64,000 nt of DNA from JBBDMC01 sp963826055 (GTDB lineage Bacteria > Pseudomonadota > Alphaproteobacteria > Rhizobiales > Kaistiaceae), in the NCBI GenBank assembly GCA_963826055.1, contig CAWGVO010000009.1, forward strand, positions 620,001 to 684,000, read 5' to 3'. The translations under genes and the position numbers were made by a program. Shown here piece after piece: positions 28,241 to 37,263 of the stretch; position 1 is the first letter of the stretch, and each line of letters starts with the position of its first letter. The notes under the pieces were generated by a model, which saw only the letters and a list, made by a program, of their open reading frames with translations, had not been told where the DNA came from and ran no database searches.

Positions 28241-28656
28241 TCGACCCGCTGCGCGCCGCCGCCAGCATTGCCGGCGCCGGCCTTGCCGCCCAACAGACCC
28301 GTGTGCGTGTGGTTTCCGAGAACCTGGCGAACGCGCAATCGACCGGCCGCACACCCGGCGCCGACCCCTATCGGCGAAAGACCGTGATCTTCTCAAGCGA
28401 GTTCGATCGCCTTCTGGGTGCGGCGACCGTCTCCGTGAAATCGGTCGGCGAGGACAATTCCCCGTTCGCCGTCACGCACGATCCGAGCAACCCCGCGGCC
28501 GATGCGGATGGCAACGTCAAGATGCCCAACGTCAACATGCTCATTGAAATGGCCGACCTGCGCGAGGCAAGCCGCTCCTATGAAGCGGACCTGCAGATGG
28601 TCAAGCAGGCGCGCGCCATGGCCACGATGATGCTCGATCTTTTGAGGAACGGCTGA
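28237..28656 (+). CDS. flgC: Flagellar proximal rod protein FlgC
   Basis: Intact, 139 residues, ATG 28237. The start AAASIAGAGLAAQQTRVRVV with SENLANAQSTGRTPGADPYR is diagnostic, followed by RKTVIFSSEFDRL and DADGNVKMPNVNMLIEMADL. It ends YEADLQMVKQARAMATMMLD. It forms the proximal rod with FlgB and FlgF and is translationally coupled to both neighbours. Confidence 0.95.
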   Translation: MIDPLRAAASIAGAGLAAQQTRVRVVSENLANAQSTGRTPGADPYRRKTVIFSSEFDRLLGAATVSVKSVGEDNSPFAVTHDPSNPAADADGNVKMPNVNMLIEMADLREASRSYEADLQMVKQARAMATMMLDLLRNG

Positions 28657-28955
28657 TGATTTCATCGCTCGCGGGTGTCAGCTCCGTCGGCTCGACGGGT
28701 GCGGCGACCAGGACCGGCACGACGGCGGCGGCCAGCGGCACCGATTTTTCCAAGGTGCTCGCCGACGTGGCCGGCGAGACGGTCGATGCGCTGAAGGCAG
28801 GCGAGGCGAACGCGATCCAGGGCATCAACGGCCAGCGCTCGGTCCAGCAGGTGGTTGACGCCGTAATGAACGCCGAGGAGTCGCTGCAAACGGCCATTGC
28901 GGTCCGCGACAAGCTCGTCGGCGCCTACCAGGAAATCAGCCGGATGGCGATCTAG
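28656..28955 (+). CDS. fliE: Flagellar hook-basal body complex protein FliE
   Basis: Intact, 99 residues, starting in a TGATG overlap with flgC. A low-complexity Thr/Ala/Gly start is followed by FSKVLADVAGETVDALKAGE and the conserved C-terminal helices VVDAVMNAEESLQTAIAVRD and KLVGAYQEISRMAI, the FliE signature. It adapts the MS ring to the rod and gates export. Confidence 0.94.
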   Translation: MISSLAGVSSVGSTGAATRTGTTAAASGTDFSKVLADVAGETVDALKAGEANAIQGINGQRSVQQVVDAVMNAEESLQTAIAVRDKLVGAYQEISRMAI

Positions 28956-28967
28956 GGAGTATTTCGT

Positions 28968-29756
28968 ATGCGCGCGTTAGCCATTGCAGCGACCGGCATG
29001 TCGGCCCAGCAGACCAACGTTGAGGTCATCGCCAACAACATCGCCAACATCAACACGACCGCATTCAAGCGCGCCCGCGCCGAATTCTCCGACCTGATCT
29101 ATCAGTCGGACCGCGCCGAGGGCGTGCCCAACGCGGGCGGCGAGGACGTCGTACCCGAGGGCGCCCAGATCGGACTCGGCGTGCGCACCGTCGGCGTCCG
29201 CAATCTTCACATCCAGGGTCCGCTTACCCAGACCGCCAACCCGCTCGACCTTGCCATCAATGGGCGCGGCTGGTTCGAGATCAGCGGTCCGAGCGGCGAG
29301 ACGCTCTACACGCGCGCCGGTTCGTTCAACAAGAACGGTAGCGGCCAGCTCGTCACCGGCGACGGCTACGTGGTCAACCCTGCGGTTCAGTTTCCCACCG
29401 ACACCCTCGACGTCATCATCAATGAGTCGGGCGAGGTCTATGCGCGCACCGCCAGCCAGTCGACGCCCCAGCTTCTCGGCCAGCTCTCGCTGGTCGATTT
29501 CGCCAACGACTCCGGCCTGCAGCCGCTGGGTAACAATCTGTACCGTGAGACGATCGCCTCCGGTCAGCCGATCTCCGGCGTTGCCGGCGACCCCGGTTTT
29601 GGCACGGTTCACCAGGGCTACCTCGAAAATTCCAACGTCGATCCGGTCAAGGAGATCACCGATCTCATCTCGGCGCAGCGCGCCTACGAGATGAACTCCA
29701 AGGTGATCCAGGCCGCCGACGAAATGGAGGGCCTGGTGTCGAAGGGCATCCGCTGA
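28968..29756 (+). CDS. flgG: Flagellar distal rod protein FlgG
   Basis: Intact, 262 residues, ATG 28968 with GGGAG upstream. It opens MRALAIAATGMSAQQTNVEV and IANNIANINTTAFKRARAEF. LDLAINGRGWFEISGPSGET and LYTRAGSFNKNGSGQLVTGD follow, and the end is YLENSNVDPVKEITDLISAQ with RAYEMNSKVIQAADEMEGLV. All are near-invariant FlgG blocks. It is polymerised into the distal rod. Confidence 0.97.
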   Translation: MRALAIAATGMSAQQTNVEVIANNIANINTTAFKRARAEFSDLIYQSDRAEGVPNAGGEDVVPEGAQIGLGVRTVGVRNLHIQGPLTQTANPLDLAINGRGWFEISGPSGETLYTRAGSFNKNGSGQLVTGDGYVVNPAVQFPTDTLDVIINESGEVYARTASQSTPQLLGQLSLVDFANDSGLQPLGNNLYRETIASGQPISGVAGDPGFGTVHQGYLENSNVDPVKEITDLISAQRAYEMNSKVIQAADEMEGLVSKGIR

Positions 29757-29762
29757 GGCTCC

Positions 29763-30245
29763 ATGACCGCACGCCACATCTTCCGAAGCGTTTTCGCCGC
29801 GCTGGCCGCGGCAGCGCTGGCCACTGTCGTCGTCCCCGAGGTTCGTGCGGCGTCGGTCGAACATCTGCCCGTCGCCGCGGTCACCATATACCCGGGCGAT
29901 ACCATTTCCGCCGACATGCTGACCGACGGCCGGTTCCCGGCCGGCACCTCGGCGTCCTACCCGGTCGTTGCCTCGCCTGATGCGCTTGTCGGCAAGGTTG
30001 CCCGCCGCACGCTGCTGCCCGGTCGTCCGATCGCCCGCAACACCGTCTCCGAGCCCGAACTCGTGCAGAAGGGCAAGATCATCTCGGCTGTCTATCAGCG
30101 GGACGCGCTCGTCATCACTGCCTCGGTTCTCGCCCTTCAGTCCGGCGCCCTCGATGACGTAATCCAGGTCCGCAACGTCGACAGCGGCAAGGTCATCATC
30201 GGCACGGTCAGGGCCGACGGCACCGTTGGGATCGACGCCAAATGA
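29763..30245 (+). CDS. flgA: Flagellar P-ring assembly chaperone FlgA
   Basis: Intact, 160 residues, ATG 29763. The signal peptide SVFAALAAAALATVVVPEVR is clear. The SAF domain follows: VAAVTIYPGDTISADMLTDG, ALVGKVARRTLLPGRPIARN, then VYQRDALVITASVLALQSGA and QVRNVDSGKVIIGTVRADGT. It is periplasmic and assists FlgI ring formation. The stop overlaps flgI by four bases (ATGA). Confidence 0.94.
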   Translation: MTARHIFRSVFAALAAAALATVVVPEVRAASVEHLPVAAVTIYPGDTISADMLTDGRFPAGTSASYPVVASPDALVGKVARRTLLPGRPIARNTVSEPELVQKGKIISAVYQRDALVITASVLALQSGALDDVIQVRNVDSGKVIIGTVRADGTVGIDAK

Positions 30246-31342
30246 GGCGGCTCGCCCTCGCGATTGTCATCGCCATGGCGCTCGTCCCGCCGGCTCAGGC
30301 GACGCGGATCAAGGACATCTCGACGATCAAGGGCGTGCGCGACAACCAGCTCTTTGGCTACGGCCTCGTGATCGGCCTCCAGGGCACCGGCGATTCCATG
30401 CGCAACGCCCCGTTCACCCAGCAGGCACTGCAATCGATGCTTGACCGCGTGGGGATCAACGTCACCGGCGAGGCACTGCGCGTGCGCAACGTCGCCGGCG
30501 TAATGGTGACCACCAATCTGCCACCGTTCGCCGGGGCCGGCACACGCATCGATGTCGACATTTCATCGATCGGTGACGCCGCCTCGCTCAAGGGCGGCAC
30601 CTTGCTGATGACGCCACTGACTGGCGCCGACGGACAGGTTTATGCCGTGGCCCAGGGGCCGATTTCAGGCTCGGGTTTCGCCGCCGGAGGCGCTGCCGAA
30701 AGTCTCAGCCAGGGTGTTCCAACCGGCGGCCGCATCCCGAACGGCGCCCTGGTCGAACGGGAAATCGGTGGTGGCGCGTTGGACACTGCCGGCACGCTGG
30801 TGGTGGAGTTGTATAACCCCGATTTCGCCACCGCGACACATGTCGCCGACGCCATCAACGCGTATGCGAGAGGACGCTTCGGCAAGGCGGTCGCCACCGA
30901 ACGCGACATGCGCAGTGTGGCGGTGGCCAAGCCCGGCAACATCACCGCGACGCGATTTCTCGCCGAGATCGGCGAGCTGACGGTCGAGCCCGACGTTCCC
31001 GCCCGCGTCGTCATCAACGAACGCACCGGCACCGTCGTCATCGGCCAGGACGTTCAGGTTTCGACCGTCGCCATGACCCACGGCGCCCTCACGGTGCGCA
31101 TCAGCGAAACGCCGGTCGCCTCGCAACCGGCGCCGTTTTCGAAGGGCAACACGGTGGTGCTGCCGCGAACTTCGGTAAGCACCGAGGAGCCGGATGCGCA
31201 CATCGCCGTTGTCGGCGGTGCCAGCCTCGATTCGCTCGTTGCCGGCCTGAACAGCATCGGCCTCAAGCCGACCGACATCATTGCCATCCTGCAGGCGATC
31301 AAGAGTGCCGGCGCCCTTCAGGCTGAACTCGTGATCCAGTGA
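30242..31342 (+). CDS. flgI: Flagellar P-ring protein FlgI
   Basis: Intact, 366 residues, ATG 30242. A signal peptide (LALAIVIAMALVPPAQA) precedes TRIKDISTIKGVRDNQLFGY and GLVIGLQGTGDSMRNAPFTQ, both nearly universal in FlgI. Other blocks are NVAGVMVTTNLPPFAGAGTR, GTLLMTPLTGADGQVYAVAQ and INERTGTVVIGQDVQVSTVA, ending SIGLKPTDIIAILQAIKSAG. It forms the ring in the peptidoglycan layer. Confidence 0.98.
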   Translation: MRRLALAIVIAMALVPPAQATRIKDISTIKGVRDNQLFGYGLVIGLQGTGDSMRNAPFTQQALQSMLDRVGINVTGEALRVRNVAGVMVTTNLPPFAGAGTRIDVDISSIGDAASLKGGTLLMTPLTGADGQVYAVAQGPISGSGFAAGGAAESLSQGVPTGGRIPNGALVEREIGGGALDTAGTLVVELYNPDFATATHVADAINAYARGRFGKAVATERDMRSVAVAKPGNITATRFLAEIGELTVEPDVPARVVINERTGTVVIGQDVQVSTVAMTHGALTVRISETPVASQPAPFSKGNTVVLPRTSVSTEEPDAHIAVVGGASLDSLVAGLNSIGLKPTDIIAILQAIKSAGALQAELVIQ

Positions 31343-31890
31343 TGGTGGGGACACATTTCACCATGCGCAGCAATCATCCAATCCCGAAGGTCTTCGCCCT
31401 GATCGTGTGCCTCGCGGCTCCCCCGGCCATTGCCGCAGGCCAGGAAGCGGCGCCGGCGGCCACCGCAGCCCCCGCCGCCGACGCGGAAACCAACGCGGCT
31501 CTCTATTGCCGCAACATCTCCAACGCCGCAGCCGATGCGCGCTACGCGCGTCAGGTCGACGAGGTGGCGACGATGAAGAAGGAACTCGACGATCGCATCG
31601 CCGCGCTGGAAAAGAAACGGGCCGAGTATGAGGAGTGGGTCAAGCGGCGCGAGGATTTCATCAAGCGGGCCGATGACAGCGTCGTCGCCATCTACGCCCA
31701 GATGCGGCCCGACGCCGCCGCCCAGCAGATCGCCATCATGGACGAGGAGGCGGCTGCCGCCATCCTGGCGCGGCTGAGCCCACGTACGGCAAGCGCCATT
31801 CTCAATGAAATGGAGGCCCCCACGGCCGCGCACCTGACCAATGTCATGGCCGGTCAGCCGACCGAAGCCAGCAAGGCGGGGGTGCTGTGA
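31342..31890 (+). CDS. motE: MotE-type periplasmic motility protein
   Basis: 182 residues from ATG 31342 (TGATG overlap with flgI). ATG 31363, after GGTGGGG, is an equally good start and gives a cleaner signal peptide (KVFALIVCLAAPPAIAAG). The mature part has a coiled coil (VDEVATMKKELDDRIAALEK, with KRAEYEEWVKRREDFIKRAD) and a MgtE-N-like C-terminal domain (YAQMRPDAAAQQIAIMDEEA, then ILARLSPRTASAILNEMEAP). In Sinorhizobium MotE is a chaperone for MotC, encoded here at 39246. It lies between flgI and flgH as in that species. Confidence 0.9.
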   Translation: MVGTHFTMRSNHPIPKVFALIVCLAAPPAIAAGQEAAPAATAAPAADAETNAALYCRNISNAAADARYARQVDEVATMKKELDDRIAALEKKRAEYEEWVKRREDFIKRADDSVVAIYAQMRPDAAAQQIAIMDEEAAAAILARLSPRTASAILNEMEAPTAAHLTNVMAGQPTEASKAGVL

Positions 31891-32558
31891 GGCGCGCCGT
31901 CCTGATCTTGCTGTCCGCCGTCGCGCTTGCGGCATGCAAGACCGATCAGACGGGATCGCCCGGCTCGCCGCGCCTTTCGCTTGTCGGCGAGGGGGTCGAC
32001 ACCAATCGGGCGCCGCTGCCGGTCGCGTTCGCGGAGGCTGAGGTTCGCGCGCCGAACTCGCTGTGGGGACACACCAACGCCGGTCTTTTCCACGATCTGC
32101 GCGCCTACAAGGTCGGCGACGTGGTCACCGTCACGATCGACATCAACGACAAGGCGCAATTCGACAACGCCAGCGGCCGTTCCAAGGAAGCCAACGCCAA
32201 CGGCTCCTTTGGCCTCAACCTGAAGTTTGGCGGCTTCGGCGCGCCTGACCAATCGGGGGCCGCCTCCGGCAGCGTCGATACCAGCGGGTCGCTGAGCACG
32301 AAAGGTGAGGGTTCGATTGACCGGTCCGAGAAGCTTCACCTGGCGATTGCCGCCTTCGTGATCGAAGTTCTGCCCGGCGGCAACCTGATGATCAGCGGGT
32401 CGCAGGAAGTGCGCGTCAACCACGAGGTTCGTGTCCTCACGATCGCGGGTATCGCGCGCCCGCTCGACATCTCGGGCGAGAACGTTATCGCCTATGACAG
32501 GATCGCCGAGGCGCGCATTTCGTACGGTGGTCGCGGCAAGATCAGCGCCGTTCAATAG
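31887..32558 (+). CDS. flgH: Flagellar L-ring lipoprotein FlgH
   Basis: Intact, 223 residues. GTG 31887 overlaps the motE stop (GTGA). A lipoprotein signal is present (ILLSAVALAAC, with Cys17 as the acylated residue). Conserved segments include SLWGHTNAGLFHDLRAYKVG and DVVTVTIDINDKAQFDNASG, then FVIEVLPGGNLMISGSQEVR and ENVIAYDRIAEARISYGGRG. It forms the outer-membrane ring around the rod. Confidence 0.96.
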   Translation: MRRAVLILLSAVALAACKTDQTGSPGSPRLSLVGEGVDTNRAPLPVAFAEAEVRAPNSLWGHTNAGLFHDLRAYKVGDVVTVTIDINDKAQFDNASGRSKEANANGSFGLNLKFGGFGAPDQSGAASGSVDTSGSLSTKGEGSIDRSEKLHLAIAAFVIEVLPGGNLMISGSQEVRVNHEVRVLTIAGIARPLDISGENVIAYDRIAEARISYGGRGKISAVQ

Positions 32559-32566
32559 GGCCGGCC

Positions 32567-33163
32567 ATGTTCAAGAAGAAGAAGCAGCCCGAGCCGCTGG
32601 AGACCGAAGATGACGAGGACGAGAGCGCCGTCGAGGTCGCCGACGAGTCTCATGTCGAATTGAAGAAAGCCGAACTGGCACCCAAAGGGGGCAAGGGTGG
32701 CGGCGGCATCCTCGGGCTTGTCATTAGCGCCGTGGTGGTGACCGCGATCGCCGCCGGAGGTGGCGTCGGCCTCGGTCTCCAGACCGCCGCCACGATTGAG
32801 CGCACGATTGCCGAGAAGGACGCGACAAAGCCGGCCGAGCAAAAGCCCATCTCCGGGAAGTATGGCGGTGACGTCGTGGTCAAGCCGCTCAGTCCGGTCA
32901 TCACCAATCTCGCTTCGCCGGCGGACACCTGGATCCGCCTTGAGACGGCCATGGTTTTCAAGAGCAAGGACATCGAGAATCCCGACGTGGTCTCTGCCGA
33001 GCTGCGTCAGGACATGTTGGCCTATTTGCGCACCATCAGCATGGCCCAGCTCGACGGGCCGAGCGCGCTGCAGCACCTGCGGGAAGATCTGAACGAGCGG
33101 GTGCAGCTGCGCACCAAGGGTCAGGTGAGCGAACTCGTCATCGAAACCCTTATCGTCCAATAG
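32567..33163 (+). CDS. fliL: Flagellar basal body-associated protein FliL
   Basis: Intact, 198 residues, ATG 32567. A charged cytoplasmic start (MFKKKKQPEPLETEDDEDES) leads to one membrane helix (GILGLVISAVVVTAIAAGGG) and a periplasmic domain with VVVKPLSPVITNLASPADTW and IRLETAMVFKSKDIENPDVV. The last strand is QVSELVIETLIVQ. FliL surrounds the stator and stabilises torque generation. It lies just before fliP, the standard pairing. Confidence 0.93.
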   Translation: MFKKKKQPEPLETEDDEDESAVEVADESHVELKKAELAPKGGKGGGGILGLVISAVVVTAIAAGGGVGLGLQTAATIERTIAEKDATKPAEQKPISGKYGGDVVVKPLSPVITNLASPADTWIRLETAMVFKSKDIENPDVVSAELRQDMLAYLRTISMAQLDGPSALQHLREDLNERVQLRTKGQVSELVIETLIVQ

Positions 33164-33174
33164 AGCAGCAGACG

Positions 33175-33981
33175 ATGGTCGCGCGACTGGTCACCGCGGC
33201 AAGGCTATGGTCGGTGCGCCTCGTCTTGGCGGTGCCAATTCTATTGGCGGTCTCGGGGATCGCCTACGCCCAGGAGAACCTGCTCGACGGCCTCATCCCG
33301 GAAAACGGTGCGAGCGCGAGCGGTCGCATCGTTCAGTTGCTCATTGTCCTTACGGTGCTGTCGGTGGCGCCAGGCCTGCTGATCATGGTCACCAGCTTCA
33401 CCCGCTTCGTGATCGCCCTGTCGTTCCTGCGCTCCGGGCTCGGTATGCAAAGTACGCCTGCCAATCTGGTTCTGATCAGTCTTGCCCTGTTCATGACGTT
33501 CTACGTGATGACGCCGACGTTCGACCGCGCCTGGCAGGATGGCGTCCGCCCGCTTTTGAACGATCAGATCAGCGAGGAGGACGCCTACCAGAAGGTCGCC
33601 GAGCCGTTTCGCGTCTTCATGATGGGGCAGGTGAGACCCGCCGATCTGCGACTCTTTGTCGATCTTGCCGCGAGCCGCGCCGGGGCCGGCGCGGCAAACG
33701 CGGCGGAGCCTGGTACCCCGGAACCGGCCACCGACAAGATCGATCTGCGGGTTCTCATACCGGCCTACATGGTCTCGGAGCTGCGCCGTGCCTTCGAGAT
33801 AGGGTTCCTGATCGTTCTGCCTTTCCTCGTTATAGACATCATCGTCGGCACTCTGGTGATGTCGATGGGCATGATGATGATGCCGCCGGTCGTCCTGGCG
33901 CTGCCCTTCAAGGTGTTGTTCTTCATCCTGATCGACGGCTGGAATCTGCTGATCGGCGGTCTCGTCAGGTCGTACTTCTGA
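33175..33981 (+). CDS. fliP: Flagellar export gate protein FliP
   Basis: Intact, 268 residues, ATG 33175, twelve bases after fliL. The cleavable-type N-terminus (LVLAVPILLAVSGIAYAQ) is followed by the FliP signatures VAPGLLIMVTSFTRFVIALS and LRSGLGMQSTPANLVLISLA. Next come FMTFYVMTPTFDRAWQDGVR and, near the end, LIPAYMVSELRRAFEIGFLI with MGMMMMPPVVLALPFKVLFF. It builds the core pore with FliQ and FliR, which are encoded on the other strand. It is the last gene before the flagellin promoter region. Confidence 0.97.
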   Translation: MVARLVTAARLWSVRLVLAVPILLAVSGIAYAQENLLDGLIPENGASASGRIVQLLIVLTVLSVAPGLLIMVTSFTRFVIALSFLRSGLGMQSTPANLVLISLALFMTFYVMTPTFDRAWQDGVRPLLNDQISEEDAYQKVAEPFRVFMMGQVRPADLRLFVDLAASRAGAGAANAAEPGTPEPATDKIDLRVLIPAYMVSELRRAFEIGFLIVLPFLVIDIIVGTLVMSMGMMMMPPVVLALPFKVLFFILIDGWNLLIGGLVRSYF

Positions 33982-34121
33982 GGCGGGACTACCGCAGGTA
34001 ACCATCTCGTAAGCTTCACCTGCCACAATCCGCTCATGGCTGGTTGGCTGCTCCGACGCGGAGCAGTTTGTCCGCACGCCTCAGCGCGCGCGGCCGATCC
34101 AAAGGCATGATGCCGTCCCGC

Positions 34122-34144
34122 CATACCGGTGTGAATCCGGTATG
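34122..34144 (+). promoter_or_regulatory. Inverted repeat in the flagellin leader
   Basis: CATACCGG (34122-34129) and CCGGTATG (34137-34144) form a perfect 8-base inverted repeat with a 7-base loop, ending 38 bases before the flagellin start. The 201-base gap after fliP holds the flagellin promoter, for which I see no confident hexamers. The hairpin could be an operator or an mRNA leader element recognised by FlbT, whose gene is present at 15246. The structure is seen; the role is inferred. Confidence 0.55.
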
Positions 34145-34182
34145 CCCCGAATAAATCCGGATCAGCCCAAGGGACGCGACCC

Positions 34183-35446
34183 ATGTCATCTATCATTACC
34201 AACACCTCGGCTATGGTGGCCCTGCAGACCCTGCGGACCATCAACTCCGAACTCGACCAGACCAACAACCGCGTATCGACCGGCCTGCGCGTTAACTCGG
34301 CATCCGACAACGCCGCCTATTGGTCGATCGCCACCACCCTCAAGTCGGACAACAGCTCGCTGGGGGCGGTCCAGGAACTCGTTGGGCGTCGGCAAGTCGG
34401 CCGTCGACACGGTTTCGACCGGCCTCGACACCGCCCGCACCGCGCTCGAGGAGATCAAAAACAAGCTCGTTGCCGCCGAGCAGCCGGGTGTCGACCGTGC
34501 CAAGCTCCAGACCGAAATTTCGGCCCTGATCAGCCAGATCCGTGGCGCGGCGGACAGCACCGTCACCGGTGGTGTCAACTGGTTGTCGGTCAACTCCAGC
34601 GACCCCGGCTATGCCGCCAACAAGTCGTTCGTCGCTTCGTACGCCCGCACGGGCGATGCCGTCACGGTCACGTCGATCCAGATCGACTCCAGCTCGATCA
34701 AGCTGTTCGACGGCAACGTTGATCTTCATACGTTGGTCGACGATGCGGTCGTCACCGAACTGGGTACTTACAGCGCCGCCGCGGCCACCGAGTACGATAC
34801 ACTGGTTGCAGCCAGGGACACGGCGGATTCGGATTACGCGGACGCTATCCAGACGGCCGACGACGACTTCGACACTGATGGTGACGCCGGCGCCCGTGAC
34901 GTCGCATACGCGACCGCACTCGCCGCCAAGAACCTGGCGTACTCCGACGCCCAGACCACGTTCGACGATAACATCGCCGATCTGAAGGACACTCTCGTCA
35001 CAAATCTCGACGACGCTTCAGTTGACGGCGACGGCAATCCGCTGGCCCTCGGCCTGATCGACAAGGCGCGCGTAGGTGTTTCGAGCGTCAACGGTGCGGC
35101 GTATGTGGGTAGCGTCGCCGACATCGACATCGGCAACCTGTCGGACAGCGACTACGATCTGGCCAAGATCGGCAACATGCTGCAGATCGTCGACGATGCC
35201 CTGCTCGACATGACCGACGCTTCGACCGTGCTCGGCGCGGCCGGCGCCCGCCTCGATTCGCAGATGACCTTCGTGAAGGCGTTGATGGATGCCAACACGA
35301 GCGCGGTGGGCAGCCTGGTCGACGCCAACATGGAAGAAGAGTCGACCAAGCTGAAGGCGCTCCAGACGCAGCAGCAGCTGGCGATCCAGTCGCTGTCGAT
35401 CGCGAACTCGAGCTCGCAGAACATTCTGCTTCTGTTCCGGCAGTAG
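34183..35446 (+). CDS. Flagellin, with an acidic helical insert; one frameshift
   Basis: About 420 residues from ATG 34183, with AAGGGA upstream. The N-terminal D0/D1 helices (IITNTSAMVALQTLRTINSE, then LDQTNNRVSTGLRVNSASDN, AAYWSIATTLKSD) and the C-terminal helix (LQTQQQLAIQSLSIANSSSQ, ending NILLLFRQ) are typical alphaproteobacterial flagellin. A break near 34376 is mended by removing one A, giving VQDSLGVGKSAVDTVSTGLD. The central region, about residues 205-285, is unusual: it is rich in Asp and Ala with helical periodicity (YDTLVAARDTADSDYADAIQ, TADDDFDTDGDAGARDVAYA). Only one flagellin is seen in this locus, while most Rhizobiales carry several. A strong terminator follows. Confidence 0.93.
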
Positions 35447-35494
35447 TACTGGCGGCGCCGGGCTTCGCGCCCGGACCACCGCACCCGCAGTTGT

Positions 35495-35529
35495 GAGGAC
35501 CGCGCCCGCCGGCGCGGTCCTCTTATTTT
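35495..35529 (+). terminator. Rho-independent terminator after flagellin
   Basis: A perfect 12-base-pair GC-rich stem (GAGGACCGCGCC at 35495-35506 and GGCGCGGTCCTC at 35511-35522) with the four-base loop CGCC is followed by TTATTTT. This is an unusually clear intrinsic terminator, about 50 bases after the flagellin stop. It isolates the highly expressed flagellin from fliF downstream, so fliF needs its own promoter between 35530 and 35637. Confidence 0.92.
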
Positions 35530-35637
35530 GGCGCAACCTCCAGGCAAGATTGTCCATCGAGACTGAGCCGCCGAGCCGGGATCAGCCACGCAGGCGGATC
35601 GCGGCTGGTCGGTTGCCCATGGGAGCGCCAGCCACGT

Positions 35638-37263
35638 ATGAGACGCAACGCCCTCGAACAACTGTGGAGCAGCATCGCCGGCCTGGGGATCCGCCGCCTG
35701 GTCGCCCTCGCGGTGGTCGGCATCGGCGTCATGGCATTGCTGGGTGTTGGCGCCTATTACCTCAGCCGGCCGCAGCAGGAGGTTCTCTACGGCGGCCTTT
35801 CGCGCGACGACGTCGCCCGCATCGGTACCGCCCTCAGGGATGCCGGCATCGACTTCGACGTTAGCGCCGACGGTGCGAGCGTCACGGTTGCCTACGGCCA
35901 GACCGCGCGAGCGCGCATGCTGCTCGCCGAGAAGGGGCTGCCGCAGAGTTCTGCCTCCGGCTACGAGCTCTTCAACGAAGTCGGATCGTTTGGCCTGACC
36001 TCATTCATGCAGGACGTCACCCGAACACGCGCCCTCGAGGGCGAACTGGCGCGCTCGATCCAGAGCATGAAGGGTGTGACGTCGGCGCGGGTGCATCTGG
36101 TCTTGCCCGACCGCGGGTCCTTCCGCAGTGACCAGCAGCCCGCATCGGCGTCGGTCGTTATCCGCACCGAGATGGCGTCCGACACCTCGCCGGCGGCGGC
36201 CATCCGGCACCTCGTCGCTGCCGCGGTTCCCGGTCTCAAGGTCGACAATGTCACCGTGCTGGACACCGACGGAACCGTGCTCGCCTCCGGAGACGACATC
36301 GGGAGCGCCTCCGCCGGCAAAATGGAAACGATGGAGCAAACGCTCAATCGCAGCATCGAGGACAAGGTCAGGCGGACGCTCACGCCCTATCTCGGGATCG
36401 GAAATTTCCAGGTGAGCGTCGCGACGCGCCTGAATATGGACCACTCGACCACGAGCGAGGTGACCTACGATCCGACCTCGCGGGTGGAGCGCTCCGTGCG
36501 CACCGTTCGCGAAAACGCGCTTGCCCAGAACACGACGACCGACGCCGCCGCCACCGCTCAGCAGAACCTGCCCGACCAGAAGACGGTAGGGGAGGGCGGC
36601 AAGAACTCCAACGAAACCAACGATCGTCGCGAGGAGTTGACCAACTACGAACTTTCGTCGCGCACCGTCGAAACCTCTCACGAGGGTTACAAGATCGAGC
36701 ATCTGTCGATCGCCGTTCTGGTCAACAAGCAGCGGCTTGAGACGGTGGCGAACCAGGGCAACGACGGCTTGCCCGTCGAGCATCAGATGATGGACATCGA
36801 GCAGCTCGTCGGCGCCGCTGCAGGCTTCATCAAGGATCGCGGCGACCAGTTGAAGGTCGCCTCCGTCGACTTCGTCGACAACGCACCACAGGCAATTCCC
36901 GAGCCAGGCATTCTCGCAACGCTTCTCGGCCAGATTGGCTCGTTGATCAATTCGCTGGCGCTGGTTGTCGTGGCGCTGATCGCGGTCCTGTTTGGCTTGC
37001 GGCCGGCGATCAGGGCGATCCTGGCGACACCTGCGGCGGTGGCTTCTGCCCCGGCCCCCCAACTTGCGGCCGAGGCGATGCAGCAACCTGCCGTCGCCAA
37101 CCTCCCGCCTCATTCGGGCGATTCTGACGTCAATCTGATTGAGGACGTCACCAAGCGCATGAACCGGTCGCCGCAGAAGCGCCTGGAGCAAATCGTTGAA
37201 TACGACGAGGCGCAGGCGGCGGCGATCCTGCGCCAGTGGCTGCACCAGGACGAGGCGGCCTGA
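35638..37263 (+). CDS. fliF: Flagellar MS-ring protein FliF
   Basis: Intact, 541 residues, ATG 35638. It has membrane helices near residues 20-40 (LVALAVVGIGVMALLGVGAY) and 430-450 (SLINSLALVVVALIAVLFGL). The YscJ/FliF domain reads LGLSRDDVARIGTALRDAG-like, then YGQTARARMLLAEKGLPQSS, GYELFNEVGSFGLTSFMQDV and RALEGELARSIQSMKGVTSA. Further on come ARVHLVLPDRGSF and the ring-building IRHLVAAAVPGLKVDNVTVL. The C-terminal tail (RSPQKRLEQIVEYDEAQAAA) binds FliG. It lies after the flagellin terminator with fliH and the mot genes, away from its usual Rhizobiales place near visNR and flhB. Confidence 0.97.
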   Translation: MRRNALEQLWSSIAGLGIRRLVALAVVGIGVMALLGVGAYYLSRPQQEVLYGGLSRDDVARIGTALRDAGIDFDVSADGASVTVAYGQTARARMLLAEKGLPQSSASGYELFNEVGSFGLTSFMQDVTRTRALEGELARSIQSMKGVTSARVHLVLPDRGSFRSDQQPASASVVIRTEMASDTSPAAAIRHLVAAAVPGLKVDNVTVLDTDGTVLASGDDIGSASAGKMETMEQTLNRSIEDKVRRTLTPYLGIGNFQVSVATRLNMDHSTTSEVTYDPTSRVERSVRTVRENALAQNTTTDAAATAQQNLPDQKTVGEGGKNSNETNDRREELTNYELSSRTVETSHEGYKIEHLSIAVLVNKQRLETVANQGNDGLPVEHQMMDIEQLVGAAAGFIKDRGDQLKVASVDFVDNAPQAIPEPGILATLLGQIGSLINSLALVVVALIAVLFGLRPAIRAILATPAAVASAPAPQLAAEAMQQPAVANLPPHSGDSDVNLIEDVTKRMNRSPQKRLEQIVEYDEAQAAAILRQWLHQDEAA

